Source of the DNA: Chloroflexota bacterium
GTDB lineage: Bacteria; Chloroflexota; Dehalococcoidia; Lucifugimonadales; Lucifugimonadaceae
Length of the DNA stretch: 39,016 nucleotides
Reading direction: 5' to 3'
Assembly (NCBI GenBank): GCA_002718455.1
Contig: PBER01000002.1
Location: 117,811-156,826, forward strand
Under the pieces are notes generated by a model that ran no database searches, was not told the DNA's origin, and saw only the letters and a program-made list of their open reading frames with translations. The stretch's first letter is position 1, and the number at the start of each line of letters is the position of its first letter. The position numbers and the translations under genes were made by a program. This document shows, piece after piece, positions 38,669 through 39,016 of the stretch.

Positions 38669-39016
38669 TTACATTTCTTTGGTCATCTCTTTTATATTCC
38701 CAATAAATTTCCTAACTGACATGATCTTATTTTTAGGGAATTCTATAGAAATCAGATCTAGATTTGTTTTTATTGCCAGTTTCATGTAATTACTTTTCAC
38801 AAAATAATCTAAAAGGAAAAATATTGCACACAAAAAAGACAATGTAGATAAAAGGGTATTGAAAATACTTTCGAATAAGAAAAACCAAATTATTAAGGAT
38901 AGAAAAAAGCTTAGAAAAGCCCATATTAATTTTCTATTTGCTACATTATTTTTATCAATGTTAAAGGAGGTAATTTTACTTAAATGAATAGCTTTATAAG
39001 ATTCATCAAAATCTTT
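38669..39016 (-). CDS. Hypothetical membrane protein, N-terminus beyond window
   Basis: Frame open from the window end: KDFDESYKAIHLSKITSFNIDKNNVANRKLIWAFLSFFLSLIIWFFLFESIFNTLLSTLSFLCAIFFLLDYFVKSNYMKLAIKTNLDLISIEFPKNKIMSVRKFIGNIKEMTKEM*; absent from ORF track because it has no start. Confidence 0.7.
   Translation of the reverse strand, partial: KDFDESYKAIHLSKITSFNIDKNNVANRKLIWAFLSFFLSLIIWFFLFESIFNTLLSTLSFLCAIFFLLDYFVKSNYMKLAIKTNLDLISIEFPKNKIMSVRKFIGNIKEMTKEM

Noticed and set aside
1-39016. CRISPR, transposon, prophage or defence-system signatures
   Set aside because: No regularly spaced repeats, transposase, integrase, capsid or effector-like genes seen; gene content is core metabolism.

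Overview
AT-rich bacterial chromosomal window, densely packed with mostly housekeeping and biosynthetic genes. The gene set suggests a marine, Chloroflexota/SAR202-like streamlined genome, but taxonomy is inference only. Recognisable content: serS (5'-truncated), OYE-family reductase, pth, ligA, DUF1015, PucG-like aminotransferase, rplY/CTC, Rrf2 regulator, a deoxysugar-type set (RhaM-like mutarotase, COG3618-like amidohydrolase, SDR), MoeB/ThiF-like E1 plus CysM-like cysteine synthase, amidase, two tandem hydroxypyruvate-isomerase-like genes, pgpA, two alpha/beta hydrolases, sucCD, DinB, tRNA-Ser(UGA), polA, tyrS, ribF, aroG, aroH, trpA, CPBP protease, MBL hydrolase, ftsH, infC-rpmI-rplT, ctaB, ctaA and tsaD. 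I found no CRISPR array, transposon, prophage or defence island. The most interesting signals lie between the annotated genes. (1) Upstream of the DAHP synthase gene is an 18-codon leader ORF, MKTKFYTYYYFFERLESL, overlapping a three-segment alternative-hairpin/terminator array, i.e. a candidate Tyr/Phe-responsive attenuator. (2) Upstream of moeB-cysM is a 13-codon leader ORF, MNNNKKSFICCRT, with tandem Cys codons followed by competing hairpins and an intrinsic terminator, i.e. a candidate Cys-responsive attenuator. (3) infC appears to start at a non-canonical AUA codon, with an in-frame stop just upstream and a well-spaced AGGAG. None of these three is in the ORF track.
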